NCBI GenBank assembly: GCA_022497145.1
Contig: MU385879.1
Location: 248,001-312,000, forward strand
DNA length: 64,000 nt
DNA from: Rostrohypoxylon terebratum
Taxonomy: Eukaryota > Ascomycota > Sordariomycetes > Xylariales > Hypoxylaceae
Direction: 5' to 3'
The notes beneath the pieces are model-generated. The model saw only the letters and a list, made by a program, of their open reading frames with translations, did not search any database and was not told where the DNA came from. How positions within the stretch are numbered: position 1 is the stretch's first letter; each line of letters opens with the position of its first letter. Shown here in pieces: positions 1 through 12,018 of this stretch. The position numbers and the translations under genes are program-made.

Positions 1-640
1 TACTCCGACCAGAACCACTGTGTGCGGAATAATATCCGTCGTACCTGGGTTATTTCATAATGCGACCGTTATCAAAATGCCGACCAACGAGTATCAAGCA
101 TGCCAAAAAAGAGTTCTACTTTGACAGTATCTTGGTTTTTTTTTCCTGCTGATGGTAGCTTTATATACATTGATAAAGATCTGTCTCTGAGATGCCTTGA
201 CTGTGAAGTCAGCGCTATGAACGAGCCGTTTACGGTAAATACTCATATCTGAGCGACCGAACAAGCCCTCCATGGTCATCCCACCTTCTATTCCAACACC
301 CAGTGTGGCGTAACGCCTTGAGGCCGTGATATTCTGTAGGTGATTTTTTCTGATAGAAAAGGCGCAATCGCCCACCCGTGCCATATTGAATGTAAACGGC
401 CCTGAAATATCTCCAAGCCTCTGCCGCCTCCAAATCCATGCAATATGCTTTTCGTACTGAACAGAAGAAATCCCGTAAATGGGGCAAGGTCATTAGTGGT
501 CGCTCCAATTGTGACTCGTCACTGGTTTTTTTTTCGAACGCCTGCCTGGATAAATACAAAGGGCGAGATCTAATTTGAAGCGTGAAAATTGGGAACACGA
601 CTCCTGTATTTTTTCTTTATAAATTGAGTTCACCATGATC
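1..640. other. Intergenic, no gene recognised
   Basis: No ORF here resembles a known family; short open frames on the minus strand are low-complexity and lack family features. It lies downstream of TAM41 and probably contains its 3' untranslated region. Nothing else seen. Confidence 0.5.
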
Positions 641-2278
641 TTACGATGACTTCTCGTCCTCTTCTTTAGGCTTTTGCGCCTCACGATACTTCGCCATTTT
701 CTCACCCAGATAGCGGAAACTTCGTTTAAAGCCAGCTGTGACGATACCCTTTATACTCTGTGAGGTGCTAGGCCAGCTGATAGTCTTCTTGATAACACCG
801 CGGATAGTCTGCCGAAGAGCTTCGGGTTCATCCTGGGCTACGCGTTGCTCGAAACCTCCACCCTGCTGTCTCTTGAAAGAGCCGATATTTTCGCCTTCGC
901 TCTCTTCCATCATTTTGTCGAACTCGAGTTGTGGGATTTGAAACTTCTTTTGATATTCGAAATACAGTTTTGAGCGGAAAGCCTTCGGCAGTCGGCGCAC
1001 CATGTTGCCTCGTTTTACGGGATCCATATCCTGTTGTATCTGCAATACCGAGTCCGTGTTCGAAATCCAATCACGCTTGCTAACAGCTGGGTCATTATAG
1101 TCGACATTGGGGAGGGCTTCGATAAGAGGTGCATAAAGTCGTCGGAAATTCAGCATGTTGTGATTTACGATGTTCGCAACCTTCTTTGGGTTTTCGGTAG
1201 GGAAAGCCATCCGCAGATCTCCTAGGTAACTTATACCAGCAATTGTCGCATATAGCTCTTGTTCAGTAAAAGTGGGAGGCAGTAACAAAAGTGCCGTACG
1301 AAGAGCAGAGAGGAGGTTGATTTGATTTGCAAGGCGAACCTTGGGGTCGTCTCGCAGGATCTTTACTGGCTTATGAAGACGTCCAGCAAGATATAACGTA
1401 TCCCATTCGCTCAAATCCCTACACAGCGTATCGATGTTGACAACACCGTACTTGATTAATATTCCGTCTACGGTGACGTAGGGGTTGAAATAGACGCCGG
1501 TGCCCCATTTATCTTGAACGTGAGACACAGCGGCTGACCCTAACGATCCAAGCATGGAATAATGATCACGATGTTGCATGAGATTGAGAGAATGCCAATG
1601 TTGGGTATATGAGACTCCAAAAATGAAATCAATCATCTTGGGGGAACCATCTTGCGCCTTTTGGACAGCAACTGGTGCTTTGGAGTGAACTGCTTTGATT
1701 TCAGCCTCTGTTGCCATGTCTCCTGTTGATTGTGGGAAGACCCCGGATCCATATGCAAATGCGTATCGGATTGGCGCTCTGAATCTCCACAACAGCTGAC
1801 GTAGAACCTCCTTGAACTCTCGATCAATAATCATGTGCTGATTCACACCGAAGTTTTGGTACGGAAGGTCTGTGAACTTTTCAATCTGAAAATTGGGCTT
1901 ATCCTCCCAGTCTAAGTCTGAGTCCATTGATGAAGACGAATCGACGGTAGTCACTTGAGGTTTCTGCAGACTAGACTCATCTGGAGACTCCGCAGCACCG
2001 ACAGCGGTGTCGGTCTCGGGTTTTAAGTTCTGTGAGGCTTTCGCTCCTTGAGAGGTTGGTGGTTTGGAGCCATCAGACGCGAATGTACGTATATGTATTC
2101 TTGACGTGGAATGAATTTGGGAGGATCTGGAACGTGGTTGGTATCGTAATCGAGATGTGTGTGTGGAATAGAGTCTCGAGGTTCGTATCGGATGCGGCAT
2201 CGGAGATCGCACGGCTGATACATGGGCCCGAACAGCCGGCAACGCCCTGGATGTAGGAGGCATCGGGCATACAACCAT
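641..2278 (-). CDS. TAM41: Mitochondrial phosphatidate cytidylyltransferase (Tam41/Mmp37 family)
   Basis: Single-exon frame of 545 residues. The family makes CDP-diacylglycerol from phosphatidic acid and CTP at the matrix side of the inner mitochondrial membrane, the first committed step to cardiolipin. Seen: a basic Ser/Arg-rich N-terminus fitting a mitochondrial presequence, then a linker of about 100 residues. The nucleotidyltransferase core follows with FAYGSGVFPQ and MIDFIFGV, then HWHSLNLMQHRDHYS and a helical C-terminal half ending in a charged tail (KPKEEDEKSS). The first ATG is at 2278; a second in-frame ATG at 2263 (MPPTSRAL) is an equally good start. It is longer than yeast Tam41 mainly through the presequence and linker. 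It diverges from MAD1 across about 1.1 kb. Confidence 0.93.
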   Translation of the reverse strand: MVVCPMPPTSRALPAVRAHVSAVRSPMPHPIRTSRLYSTHTSRLRYQPRSRSSQIHSTSRIHIRTFASDGSKPPTSQGAKASQNLKPETDTAVGAAESPDESSLQKPQVTTVDSSSSMDSDLDWEDKPNFQIEKFTDLPYQNFGVNQHMIIDREFKEVLRQLLWRFRAPIRYAFAYGSGVFPQSTGDMATEAEIKAVHSKAPVAVQKAQDGSPKMIDFIFGVSYTQHWHSLNLMQHRDHYSMLGSLGSAAVSHVQDKWGTGVYFNPYVTVDGILIKYGVVNIDTLCRDLSEWDTLYLAGRLHKPVKILRDDPKVRLANQINLLSALRTALLLLPPTFTEQELYATIAGISYLGDLRMAFPTENPKKVANIVNHNMLNFRRLYAPLIEALPNVDYNDPAVSKRDWISNTDSVLQIQQDMDPVKRGNMVRRLPKAFRSKLYFEYQKKFQIPQLEFDKMMEESEGENIGSFKRQQGGGFEQRVAQDEPEALRQTIRGVIKKTISWPSTSQSIKGIVTAGFKRSFRYLGEKMAKYREAQKPKEEDEKSS

Positions 2279-3365
2279 CGTGTAATGTTCGGAACGAAGT
2301 TACGGTAAGAGCCAATGTAGTGTGAGATCGCGGTTACGTGGGATGGGCAGGATAGGGTAAATCGGAGATTGCGCGAATTGCTAATTGTTGAGGGAACTGT
2401 GAGCAGCCAAAGCCGCAGAGATCTCACCGAGAAGCAGTATCCATGTGTATATCCGTAGAAGCCTCCCGACTTGAGGTATTAGGTGTCACGGGTTGAAGAA
2501 GAGTCTTAGAAGAAGTTGTTGGAGGAGGTCAAAAGCTATAATGAGTATAGTGAGTGAAGACAGAAAGGTACATAGATTGTGTTGAGAGTATGGTTCAAGG
2601 TTAGGTAATAAGCCTACCAACGTTAAGCCGCCGGAGCTTTTAAGATTTCGGTAATGGACCGATATCGACGAGACTGCCCCGGGAAAATGCATAAGGACTC
2701 CAGGCTGCCAGGGCTGTCAGCCAAGCCAGGAACTGACGTGAATTACTCCACTATGGACCACTGTGGACCTGTATGGAGACAGGGATGAAGTTGTGGAAGC
2801 TACGGAGCTCGGTAGTTCGGTCTTTATTTCGCATACAGCAGTACGAACCTTATTATACTCCAAAAAATAGGGTACCTGCTGCTGAAATATCGGATATATC
2901 ATCCTGAGTTTGAAACATACATGTTTGCTAAATAGGCAATGAGAATGAGACACTCTTGAATTTATAAATTGGGGAAGCTTGCACCTTTGTCTGAACAATC
3001 CGTCTTCAATTGTCTCTTGATCAATAAAGACAGAGAGAACTGAATCCAGGATTCCAGGTACTACTTTACATTCTCAATGGATTATGTAACACCAACCAAC
3101 TAGTAGTACTACTCTAGGTCCTAGGATGTGGAAAGAAGCTTATTATTCTATCTACACGTGATAAGTCACGCTAGCTAGTCAGATAAGTCACTAGCCCGCG
3201 ATTTCAATTGCCAGGGTAGCTGCAAACAACAAAACAATTTAGCAGCTTTGTTAAGGTCACAACTTTCTCACATTGAAGGTTTAGGAAACTTGCGACTTAC
3301 ATCTTTTATTTTTAAATGGCAGCAAACACTACTCGATCCTAATTTTCAACAGTTTATACAGCTCG
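2279..3365. promoter_or_regulatory. Divergent promoter region TAM41/MAD1
   Basis: About 1.1 kb between two divergent starts, with no convincing ORF. It holds an E-box CACGTG at 3155-3160 overlapping the first of two direct GATAAGTCAC copies (3160-3169 and 3182-3191), roughly 175-205 bp before the MAD1 ATG. Transcription starts are unknown. Confidence 0.5.
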
Positions 3366-5719
3366 ATGTCGGGCCAATTTCGACAAAGCGCTGGGAGCGC
3401 TTCAATCCCGTCGAGGACAAGGGTAAGTCAATAAATAAATAAATAATAATTGTTTCGGTGAGAGACTCGACCAACTGTGCAGATTCTAAATTTAAGAAAT
3501 AGGTGACTTCTTTTCGCGCCTCTATACAAAAGGCGAATCAACCATCCTACAACTTCTTCAATGGCTCTGAGGAAGTACCAAACTCATCTCATCATGCGAG
3601 GCCGTCATCACAACACAGCCATGGCGGCGCCGAGTCTGTACGACCGTCGTCACGCGAAAGCTCTAAAGAGAATCTCGCCCCACCCGACGCAGAAGAATAT
3701 GAGAGCCAACGAAAACGGATAGAGGAGCTGAAGGCTGAACTAGCCGCTATGCGTTTTAAGGTCGAGAATTACGAGCAGGAGAAAGAGATGATTGCTCTGC
3801 AACATGATAATGAGCTACGAGACGTACGCCGAAAAGCAGAGGACGACTTTAAACAAAAACAAGCAGCAGAGGGTGACAAGATCAAGGCCCAGCGACTTTA
3901 TGAAACCTTACAAACAGAATTACAACAGCTGAGAGACAGTTCCGCAAGCGAGAAGCTCGATGCGGAGAAAAAGATTCGCGATTCCGACGACGAGGTGCGT
4001 CTGTTAAGAGAACAACTGGAGGATTTATCAGCTGTGAAAGAAGAGGGAGAGAGAATGACCCAAAAACGAGTAAGCGACATGGAGACGCAACTCAAAAATC
4101 TTCGATCGACCATCCAAGGGTTAGAGCAAGACAACCAAGCGCGAGAGTCCTCGATGCATGCCACTCAGCAACAACTTGCAGACAAGGAAAGGCTCATTGG
4201 CGACCTAGAGGCCGAGGTTCTACGATTAAAGGCGCAGACAGGCGATGCTGAGACTATTGCGATTATTCGTCGCGAGCTCACTGAGCAAGTTCAACATATC
4301 AGATCTCTCGAATCGAAGAATGCTAAACAGCATGCCGAGTTGACACATCTACGCCAGATACATAAGGCCGTAGAGGTTGTTGAAGAGGAGAAGCGATCCC
4401 TTCAACGAAGACTCGAGGCTGCTGAAGCTTTGGAACCCGAACTCAACGAAGCTCGACTTCAACGACAGCGACTAGAGGACGAGCGCTTAGCTTGGACTGC
4501 ATATCTCCAGAACGCCAGCGAAGATGGTGGGGCCATGGAATTCGATTCTCCCGAAGAGGTTGCCCGTGCGTTGGTCGAGGAGCGATATAACTCCGCTTCT
4601 CTTGTTGAAAAACTGGGCGAGATACAACCTCAGATTGCGGAACGTGACGAAATCATCAAGGCTTTGGAGAATGAGAAGAAGACATGGATTGCCCAAATGG
4701 AGAAATTGAAGGCCGCCGGTGCTCCTGCGTCGGCAACCAAAGCGCAGGCCCGAATCGAGCGTCAACGTGCTCTTGCTATCAAGGAGGTCGAATATCTACG
4801 TGCCCAGATTAAGGCATTCGATGCGGAAGACGAGACCTTCAATTCCGACAATTTCGATCAGAGCAAAGTTGATCGGGTCGCCGAGCTTGAACAGCTTGTT
4901 GACAAGTATAAGGAGGAAGTTCAGTCCTTGCACAAGGAACTCTCCACTATGGAATCCTCCGCTGGTGCAGGCCAGCCTGCTGCAGGCTCCAAACGCAGCC
5001 GATCTGACGAGTCGGACAGTGAGCAACTCGGCGAATTGAATAGAAAACGTCGCATGCTAGCCGATGAGCTCTCCAAAGTACAGACCAATTACCAAGTTTT
5101 ACAGAAAGAACACGAAGTTCTTCAATCCCGCCTTGCCGCCGCCGAATCTGCGACTAAGACACGTATATTATCCTTACGCTCCAACCCCACTTCCGACTTC
5201 GAAGCGATTAAGATGTCCACCTTACAAGCCCTTAAACAAGAGAACAAGGAGTTGCTAGCACAACTCCAAAAAGAAGCCCGACGCAACCCCAATCCAAACA
5301 TCGCCTTAATACCAGCATCTCAATTAGCAGCCGCACGCCGCGAGATCGAGGAAGCGCAGCGAGAAACAGCGTCCGCTCAAAAGACGACGAGACGCTTAAA
5401 GGAAGTATGGGCATCGAAGTCCCAAGAGTTCAAGGAAGCCATATTTAGTACATTAGGGTGGACCGTAACTTTTATCCCCAATGGCAAGATGCGCGTGGAG
5501 AGCTTGTACTACCCTAGCACTTCCGAGGAACAAGAGAACAGCATCGTGTTCGACGGCGAGCGCGGCACGATGAAGGTGGCTGGAGGCCCGCAGAGCCAGT
5601 TCGCCCGACGCATACAGGACCAGATCCAGTTCTGGGTCCGCGACAAGGGATGCATACCCGGTTTCCTAGCCGCGCTCACGCTGGAGTTCTACGAGGAGCA
5701 CACTAGGGTAAGTCGGTAA
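3366..5719 (+). CDS. MAD1: Spindle assembly checkpoint protein Mad1
   Basis: Mad1 anchors Mad2 at unattached kinetochores and nuclear pores. Two exons are predicted: 3366-3422 (MSGQFRQSAGSASIPSRTR) and 3503-5719, with a phase-0 intron 3423-3502 (GTAAGT...TAG). The long frame opens with GTG at the acceptor, so the real start is the upstream ATG. The product is about 757 residues. After a Ser-rich head it is nearly continuous coiled coil. A Mad2-interaction motif RILSLRSNP lies at about residues 573-581. The Bub1-binding RLK motif (RRLKEVW) is near 650, followed by the RWD-like C-terminal domain (GWTVTFIPNGKMRVES ... GFLAALTLEFYEEHT). The last codons GTA AGT CGG also look like a splice donor at 5708, so a short extra 3' exon is possible. 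Confidence 0.95.
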
Positions 5720-6491
5720 GACGATCATCTACGTTTTCGAGGAACCGCACCTATGGTGGAAGAGGTGGATCCTGCATTATCTTAATGGTGGAAGAATGAC
5801 GATTATGCGACATGACATGGCGAGGTCTAGCATGTGGTTAGCTGGAGTCTATGCCGGCGTTCGGGACATTTGGCTCTATCCAAAGATGAATTTGGTTCGG
5901 TCGACATAGCTATTTGATTGATTCTACGAAGTCTACGAATCACATAATGTAAACATTGAACTGATTGCCTCCGTAAGTTCCCGCAATGGTGAATATGCAT
6001 GATAGTACGCTTATGTGCTATATAGCCGTTGGTAGAAATAAGTAATACAAGCCCACAACAACCCGGGTATCTAGACAAAAAACCTCATCCATTGACAAAT
6101 GAACAATCGATCGATTCCAAATAAATCAACATGGTAGCCCTATCACGACACGAAGGGACAACTCGGCTGCTACGTGCCTATGCTACGTACAACCGGACGA
6201 ATCTACACTTATGCACAAATGGGACCTTCAATTTTCGGGCAACCCGCTAATCTGATTTACAAAAGAGCATTTCATCGTCGTTCAGACAAGACAGACAAGA
6301 AAATTTCTCCCTATTGTTTCTCCCATCGAAAAACCCAACTATCCTTTTTCCCCCTCGTACTCATCTCGTAGCTCCCTCGTACAAACACCCCCTCTTCTCT
6401 TCTCTTCTCTTCTCTAATATATAGATACTGAGTAGGGCAGGGGATCGATAGGGATATTCTGTGGAGCTTGAACTAAAACTAATTTGAGAAG
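5720..6491. other. Convergent 3' spacer MAD1/SYP1
   Basis: Holds the 3' ends of two convergent genes. A short TCTTC tandem run lies near 6391-6416. No gene seen. Confidence 0.5.
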
Positions 6492-9348
6492 CTATCTTGC
6501 CTCGTACTTCCCGCTGACGAGTTTCCTGACCGCGGGCACGTCAACCCATTTACCCTCCTCGGTGTTGGTGGTAGATTCGTCGGCGAACGGGTCCTCCTCG
6601 TTGAGCTCGACCTCCTTGCCCTTAGCTTCTTCGAAACGGGATATCGAGATCGTGTTGAGGCTTTCGGCAGCATCAGACGGCGGAGTCACTTCCCAGCGCG
6701 CCTCAACGGCGCCTGGTTTGGGCTCGACACCTTGGTCGCCTATTATCCGACAAACGATCTTCTGCCAATCGGCATCCGGAGATAAGGTGACGTCGCCGAG
6801 GCGCCAGTATACGAGGTGTTTGTCCTTCAGGTGCGTTCCGGATGGCTTCGTTTGGGCGCCTGACGCTTTACCCTCGTAGGCGGCGAAGAGCACTAGGTTA
6901 TGCACCAGTACACTTGAACCTCCGCTTGCGAGCTTGAAAGTCGGGTTAAGTTTGTATTGAAGTAGTAAACCCAGTTTATCTCCCTGTGGTTTCCATACAG
7001 GGCTGAGTAGCACTGGCACGTGCTCTGCGGCGGCAGTCTCTTGATTCACGTGTAATCTGTAAGAGAAGCCGATTGACGTCTTGTTAATATGCGAAAGATC
7101 CAGGTTGAATTGTTCTGAGTGGTCGGGAGTATCGTTCGTAACGAAAATACGGTTGGGGCCGATGACTTCGAGGGCGGGGAAGTTATTGATGCGAATGGGT
7201 AGATGAGCTATTAAAAGAACTATGTGAGCAACGATATCTCTTGAGCGTAGCAGGTAGAACTTACAAGGCAAGCTAGAAGAGTCCGAAGGGTTGTATGAGA
7301 AGGCGATTTCGCCATTAACCTTCACGGACTGTACCTGGCCGTTTTCAAAGCTTGCTGAAACGGTTTCCATGATAGACGAGTTTAGGCCAGGTTCGTGCAT
7401 GTCGGGATGTTTAACGTGAACAATACTACTTAAGGAATTGCCAGATCGGATTGATTGTGTGTCCGAAGTACCTGCAATACTAGCTTCGGAAGCCAGGTTT
7501 GCGACTCCGGCAGGCTTAGACGATATAATGTGCAAAGTAGGAGCAAAAGGAGCCGGGGTTTCGGCCATGGAGCCCTCGGAGACTGAGGCGGGGACGTAAA
7601 CGGTATTCCGTACGTCCCTTCGACCTCTGACGGTACCCATCCTACGAGCCGGTGCTCCCATAGCTGAGAGACTATTCGCAACGTTCGAAAGCGCGGCCTT
7701 CTTTTCTTCCGGGTCCTCCTCAGCTACGGGTTCTTTTTGAATGTTAAGCTTGAATAGCTGCTCGGCTTCTTGTGCAGCAGCTTCCCTCTGGGCCTGAGAG
7801 ATCGGGTCGTTCGCGGGTGCCGGAACGTTGAATCCTTCAGAGTCTTTCTCTGGTTCCTTTTGGGATGGCGGAGGTCCCGGCGGAGGGGGAACGTCGGCAA
7901 GGTCAGCAGCCGTTGTGCCATTGACATGTGACGTAGTTGATGTTGCTGTCCCTGGCGGTACTACGTCCGTAGAACCATCACGACCTATACCGTTTGTACC
8001 ATCATGAATAGACTTCTCCCTTGCTTCGGACGCGCGTGAGGCTCTTGAGGGCGTGTCAAGCGTATCCGGATCCTCCACAAGCGATCCTAGACGGTTCGTC
8101 GAGTCACCAAGATTGCTTGATGACGCTCTAGGCGATATGCCGTGGGCGCTCTTTATGTTCCTTCCGAAGGGGCCCTTAGCGGGTGACAGAGGCCCAAAGC
8201 CGCCATGTATGCTTTGTCGTCTTCGGCCAAGCATGGTACCAATACGGCTGCGCAACTTGTTTTCTGTTGGCCCTTCTTTCGAGACGGAATGGTCGCTACG
8301 GTCATCTGCTGACGGGTGGAGACTAGAAGGCACCAGTGATGAAGTTGGTCCGGTAAACCCGGAATTTTGTCGCGATGAAGTTGCTCGTTTCTCTAATTTC
8401 GGTTTGCCGGCAGTAGTCTTCGTGACGAAGTGTTGGATCTCGGTAGCGGTGTTATAGTCTAGCAAGCTATTTAGGACGATCTCGGCTTCGGCTTGGTGAC
8501 TTTGCGCAAGCTCCCCTTCGTAGGTTCCGTACTGCGTGAGACAATCGCGTAGTTGGTTCATTCGGCTTTCATCCAAGGCTTGCAAAGATTCAAAAACGAA
8601 TGGCGCCTGAGATTCCCATTGCTGGGTTGCGGAGTCTAGCTTTCCAGCTGCCAGATCTACCTTTTGAGCGCTAGCCTTGCCTCCTTTCTTGCTCAATTTC
8701 TCGGACCGTTCTTGGGCGTCCTCTAGCTCCCGAGCCATATTCTGGAGGTTGCTTTGGATGGTCTGGATGTTGAGTACCTCTTTCTTTTGGCCGAAAGTTC
8801 GTAATGGTGCCTCTACATCCTTTTCAATCTTGGTGGCGAAGATGTGATGCGACATGGCAACGGCGTCGGCGGACTGGAGGATCTTATCCCATTGTGCCTG
8901 GAAAGTTCTTTTCGGCATTTACTATTAGTACTAGAACACCAAGAAGTCATGATGAACATATGGAAAGATTGGGGGACATACCCGAGCTCGGACTGCGCAT
9001 TAGGGACCCGGAATTGGGTCAGCCTCTTTAATGCTTGGACATATTGTTCTTCTACTTTCCGACGTTCCTACATCGTAGTTTAGCTACTTGTATGGAGCTG
9101 AGGCGGAATTTCATATGTTACCTGTAACCAATCGGCGATCTCTGTGTTGACTTTAGATATGCGCTTGACTCGGTCATTGAGAGAGTGTACCGCTTGATTC
9201 GGATGGAGGTTTGCCTGTTGGGATCGAATGTCACGTTAGTCGTCTTCACAAGCGCGCATGTGATATCAAGGGAGGCGAGATGGATATGAGGGAAAGGAGG
9301 CAAGCTTACCAGCATAGCTGGATATTCAGTTCTTTGGAGATCTTCCAT
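6492..9348 (-). CDS. SYP1: Muniscin endocytic adaptor Syp1 (F-BAR plus mu-homology domain)
   Basis: Syp1/FCHo proteins bend membrane and recruit cargo early in endocytosis. Five exons fit: 9348-9310, 9214-9122, 9067-8982, 8907-7265 and 7207-6492, giving 858 residues. Exon 1 begins MEDLQRTEYPAML; exon 2 carries NLHPNQAVHSLNDRVKRIS; exon 3 carries ERRKVEEQYVQALKRL. Exon 4 joins as ...SELG|TFQAQWDKIL. The F-BAR domain covers about 1-260. A Pro/Ser-rich disordered middle follows, then the mu-homology domain from about residue 580. The ATG at 8918 is not the start: it lies in an intron just after a TACTAAT branch site, with the acceptor AAAAG at 8908-8909. The 57-nt intron 7208-7264 has a length divisible by three and no in-frame stop, so retention would add 19 residues inside the mu-homology domain. 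Confidence 0.94.
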
Positions 9349-10286
9349 TGCGATTAAGGACGGGCGCGATCATACAGGCGGCGATGAGAAAATACGGAAG
9401 AGGGGCGATAGGGAGACATATAAATACGGAGAGTACGGAGAGTACGGGATGAAAGAGGGAAGCGAAAGGAAATTGGATTAAGAGGACATTGGAAGAATAG
9501 AGGAGAATAATTCCTAAAAAAGCAAAAGGCAATTGACGATGAAGGCGACGATGATAGTGCTGATGATACAAAAGATACAAAATTGGAATTTGGTATTAGA
9601 ATAGAATTAAGATAGAATTAAGATAATAGCCCGTCGTAGTCGTAGTCGGGTTTAGGTAAGGTGGGTAGCTTCAATGTTCGGTGTTCAGGTTCAAGTTCAA
9701 ATCTTTGGAGACTGGAGACCGGAGACTGGAGACTTGGAGTGCTCAGTGCTAGGCTGGAGTGCTAGGCTGGAGAAACGAAGCTGCAGAGCCGTACGAAGGT
9801 TAGCGAACGGGCTAGTTGTTGTACGCAGTTACCCAGTCACGCAGTTACGTTTCCATGAAAATTGTACAAGACATGGATCCATATGCTGTCAGTGTCAGAG
9901 CTTCCTGTTCGCTCCCTGTTCGCTCCCTGTTCTTTACTTTTTCTCCAGCCTCTTTTTCTCCGGGGGATGCGCTACTAGACTAGGCCTAGGTAGGCAAGTA
10001 CTACCTAAATAGATTCAACATTCCACAAATCTTGCATGCAATTTACTACTAGGTACGTAAAGTACGAAGTAGCTAGGTCATTTTTGGGTCGTTCGAGATC
10101 ATTCTTGATTGAGGTCGCAGATGCCTTTTCCGAAACTGATTGAACGAACTTTATTTTCACTGATCTTATTGTTCTCCTTGGGATGCAACTGCTAACTATT
10201 AGGTCTTTTATGATTTTGTAATGAGGTCCTCTTTTTCTATTGTATATCCAATTTACTAGAAACCTATAAGCTTCCAAGTTGCCAAG
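9349..10286. promoter_or_regulatory. Divergent promoter SYP1/kinase with simple repeats
   Basis: Contains GAGAGTACG tandem copies near 9429-9450, a GAATTAAGATA repeat near 9602-9625, and imperfect GGAGACTGGAGACC / GTGCTAGGCTGGA repeats at about 9711-9772. TAGGTA/CTACCTA motifs lie at 9985-10010. No gene recognised. Confidence 0.5.
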
Positions 10287-11722
10287 ATGGCTTCCAGCTC
10301 TGACGATTGGAGATCCGCACTCACCTCCTCCGATCGTTATGACAACATTCAAACAATGTGAATTATCTTTATATTGAACCCTCCTATATTGATATCTGTT
10401 GTATCATTAGTAATTGTGAATTATGCTAACTCTACACATAGAAAGGCCGCCCTTGATAAATCGGACAATTCGACTTCGGTACAGTCGAATGCTTTTGCAG
10501 TTGAAAACGAAGCTTATAAAAATTCTACTTCGCGTGTGAGTCCTTCAATGCTACACTTCTCTGCAACCCACTTTCAAGGCTATCTAATCGTCTCGATCGC
10601 TTGTGAATCGTAACGAGTATTCTCGTCGTTGCATTTAAAAGTGCCTTGTCTGTAAGGTTCAGAATACTAAAAATTTGTGATAGGCCGAATATGATGAGGC
10701 GTGTCGAAATACAGCTGTTCAGGCGGCATCGTCATCAAGTCAAACGTCGCCAGTTTCTATAGGACAGGGTGTTCCGGAATCACCCGGCATCTCTATAGGA
10801 TCTTATCCTAACTGTCACTATGTCGGTAGCGGGGTTACTGCCGAAGTATATCGATCTAAGACAGTAGCTCTGAAAGTGATAGTTGAGACGCGCAACATGG
10901 AGCCACACAATCCTTTCAGAGAAGCCAAGATTTTGAAGTCATTAAATAAGCCATGCATCCCTCTTATCGAAACTTTCAGAGACCAGGAGCAGCGATTTAC
11001 TCTGGCATTCCCATACATGCCATTGAGTCTTGAGAGCCTTATCGAGCAGAGGCTGTTATCGAAGAGTCGAATACGGAGACACTTCGTAGATCTTTTCAAG
11101 GCTCTAGATTACATTCACCAACAGGGTATAATACATAGAGATGTGAAGCCTTCTGCAGTGTTACTTGAGTCAGCTGATGGCCCTGCCTACCTTTCCGACT
11201 TTGGAACAGCTTGGCATCCGGAGTTTTCGGTGTCTTCGGAACCCCCCCACAGCAAAATTCTAGATATCGGCACAGGTCCCTATCGCGCACCAGAAGCTTT
11301 GTTTGGCGACAAGTCCTATGGTAATTCTGTTGATATCTGGGGTGCCGGGGCCATGCTAGCTGAATGCTGTCGAGATCCGCCTCGGCCGCTTTTCGAGTCG
11401 CGAGCAGCTCACGAGGATGGCAACCAGCTTGGCTTAATATTAAGCATTTTCAAGACCATCGGAAGTCCCACTCGGGAATCGTGGCCGGAAGCTGCCAATT
11501 ATAAGACGCCCCCATTCGATATGTATCAGGTATTCGAAGGGCAAAGATGGGATAATATCTTACCAGATGTCAGCGAAGATTTTCGTCAACTGGTTGCTGC
11601 TCTGGTAGTTTATGACACTAGGAGTAGAGTTACAGCTTCCCGAGTAAGTCAATCATAGGACTCAGTTTCCATACAGTACTAACTTAGCACAGGCATTGAC
11701 ATTCAAATGTATGCAAGATTGA
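10287..11722 (+). CDS. CDK-type serine/threonine kinase, Csk1-like
   Basis: Four exons fit: 10287-10357, 10442-10535, 10684-11643 and 11693-11722, giving 384 residues. The N-terminus is a Ser/Thr-rich leader of about 90 residues (MASSSDDWRSALTSSDRYDN). The kinase domain follows: glycine loop VGSGVTAEVY, catalytic lysine in VALKV, HRDVKPSAVLL catalytic loop, SDFG, and GTGPYRAPE for activation segment and APE motif. A CMGC-like lobe (SVDIWGAGAMLAE, TIGSPTRESWPE) comes next, and the end is ALTFKCMQD. The pattern resembles fungal Csk1-type CDK-activating kinases, which phosphorylate the T-loop of cell-cycle and transcriptional CDKs. I recognise the family by memory only; another minor CMGC kinase is possible. 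The N-terminal exons are the least certain. Confidence 0.82.
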
Positions 11723-12018
11723 AATCATAATCAGACTCAACAAAAATCCTTGATTTCTTGATGATGTGCCTCACAATAGGTACCTTGGTAGGTAACCACG
11801 AAAGACATTAGACGATTATGTCATCAAGAACGCGGTGTAGGACCACCTGGCTTCGGTGACCCCAATGTCTCCCGTCCCTAGCTCTAAGTCCGCCCATAGC
11901 CTCCCCACATGTTATCGTACAATTGAGGACCACCTCAGTACCTACTGATTACGGATGAAGGTCTGGATCAAGAAGATCGGGGAGACGGGCATACCCGATT
12001 AATATTTAGGCCGAGACT

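Noticed and set aside
3248..3442. 64-codon plus-strand frame before MAD1
   Set aside because: A different frame of the MAD1 first exon; the exon read from ATG 3366 joins the coiled coil in phase.
8911..8918. ATG 8918 as the start of the long SYP1 exon
   Set aside because: It lies in an intron after a TACTAAT branch site; upstream exons supply the conserved F-BAR N-terminus in frame.
9681..9710. GTTCAAGTTCAAATC as a tRNA T-arm
   Set aside because: No matching acceptor stem or D/anticodon arms around it.
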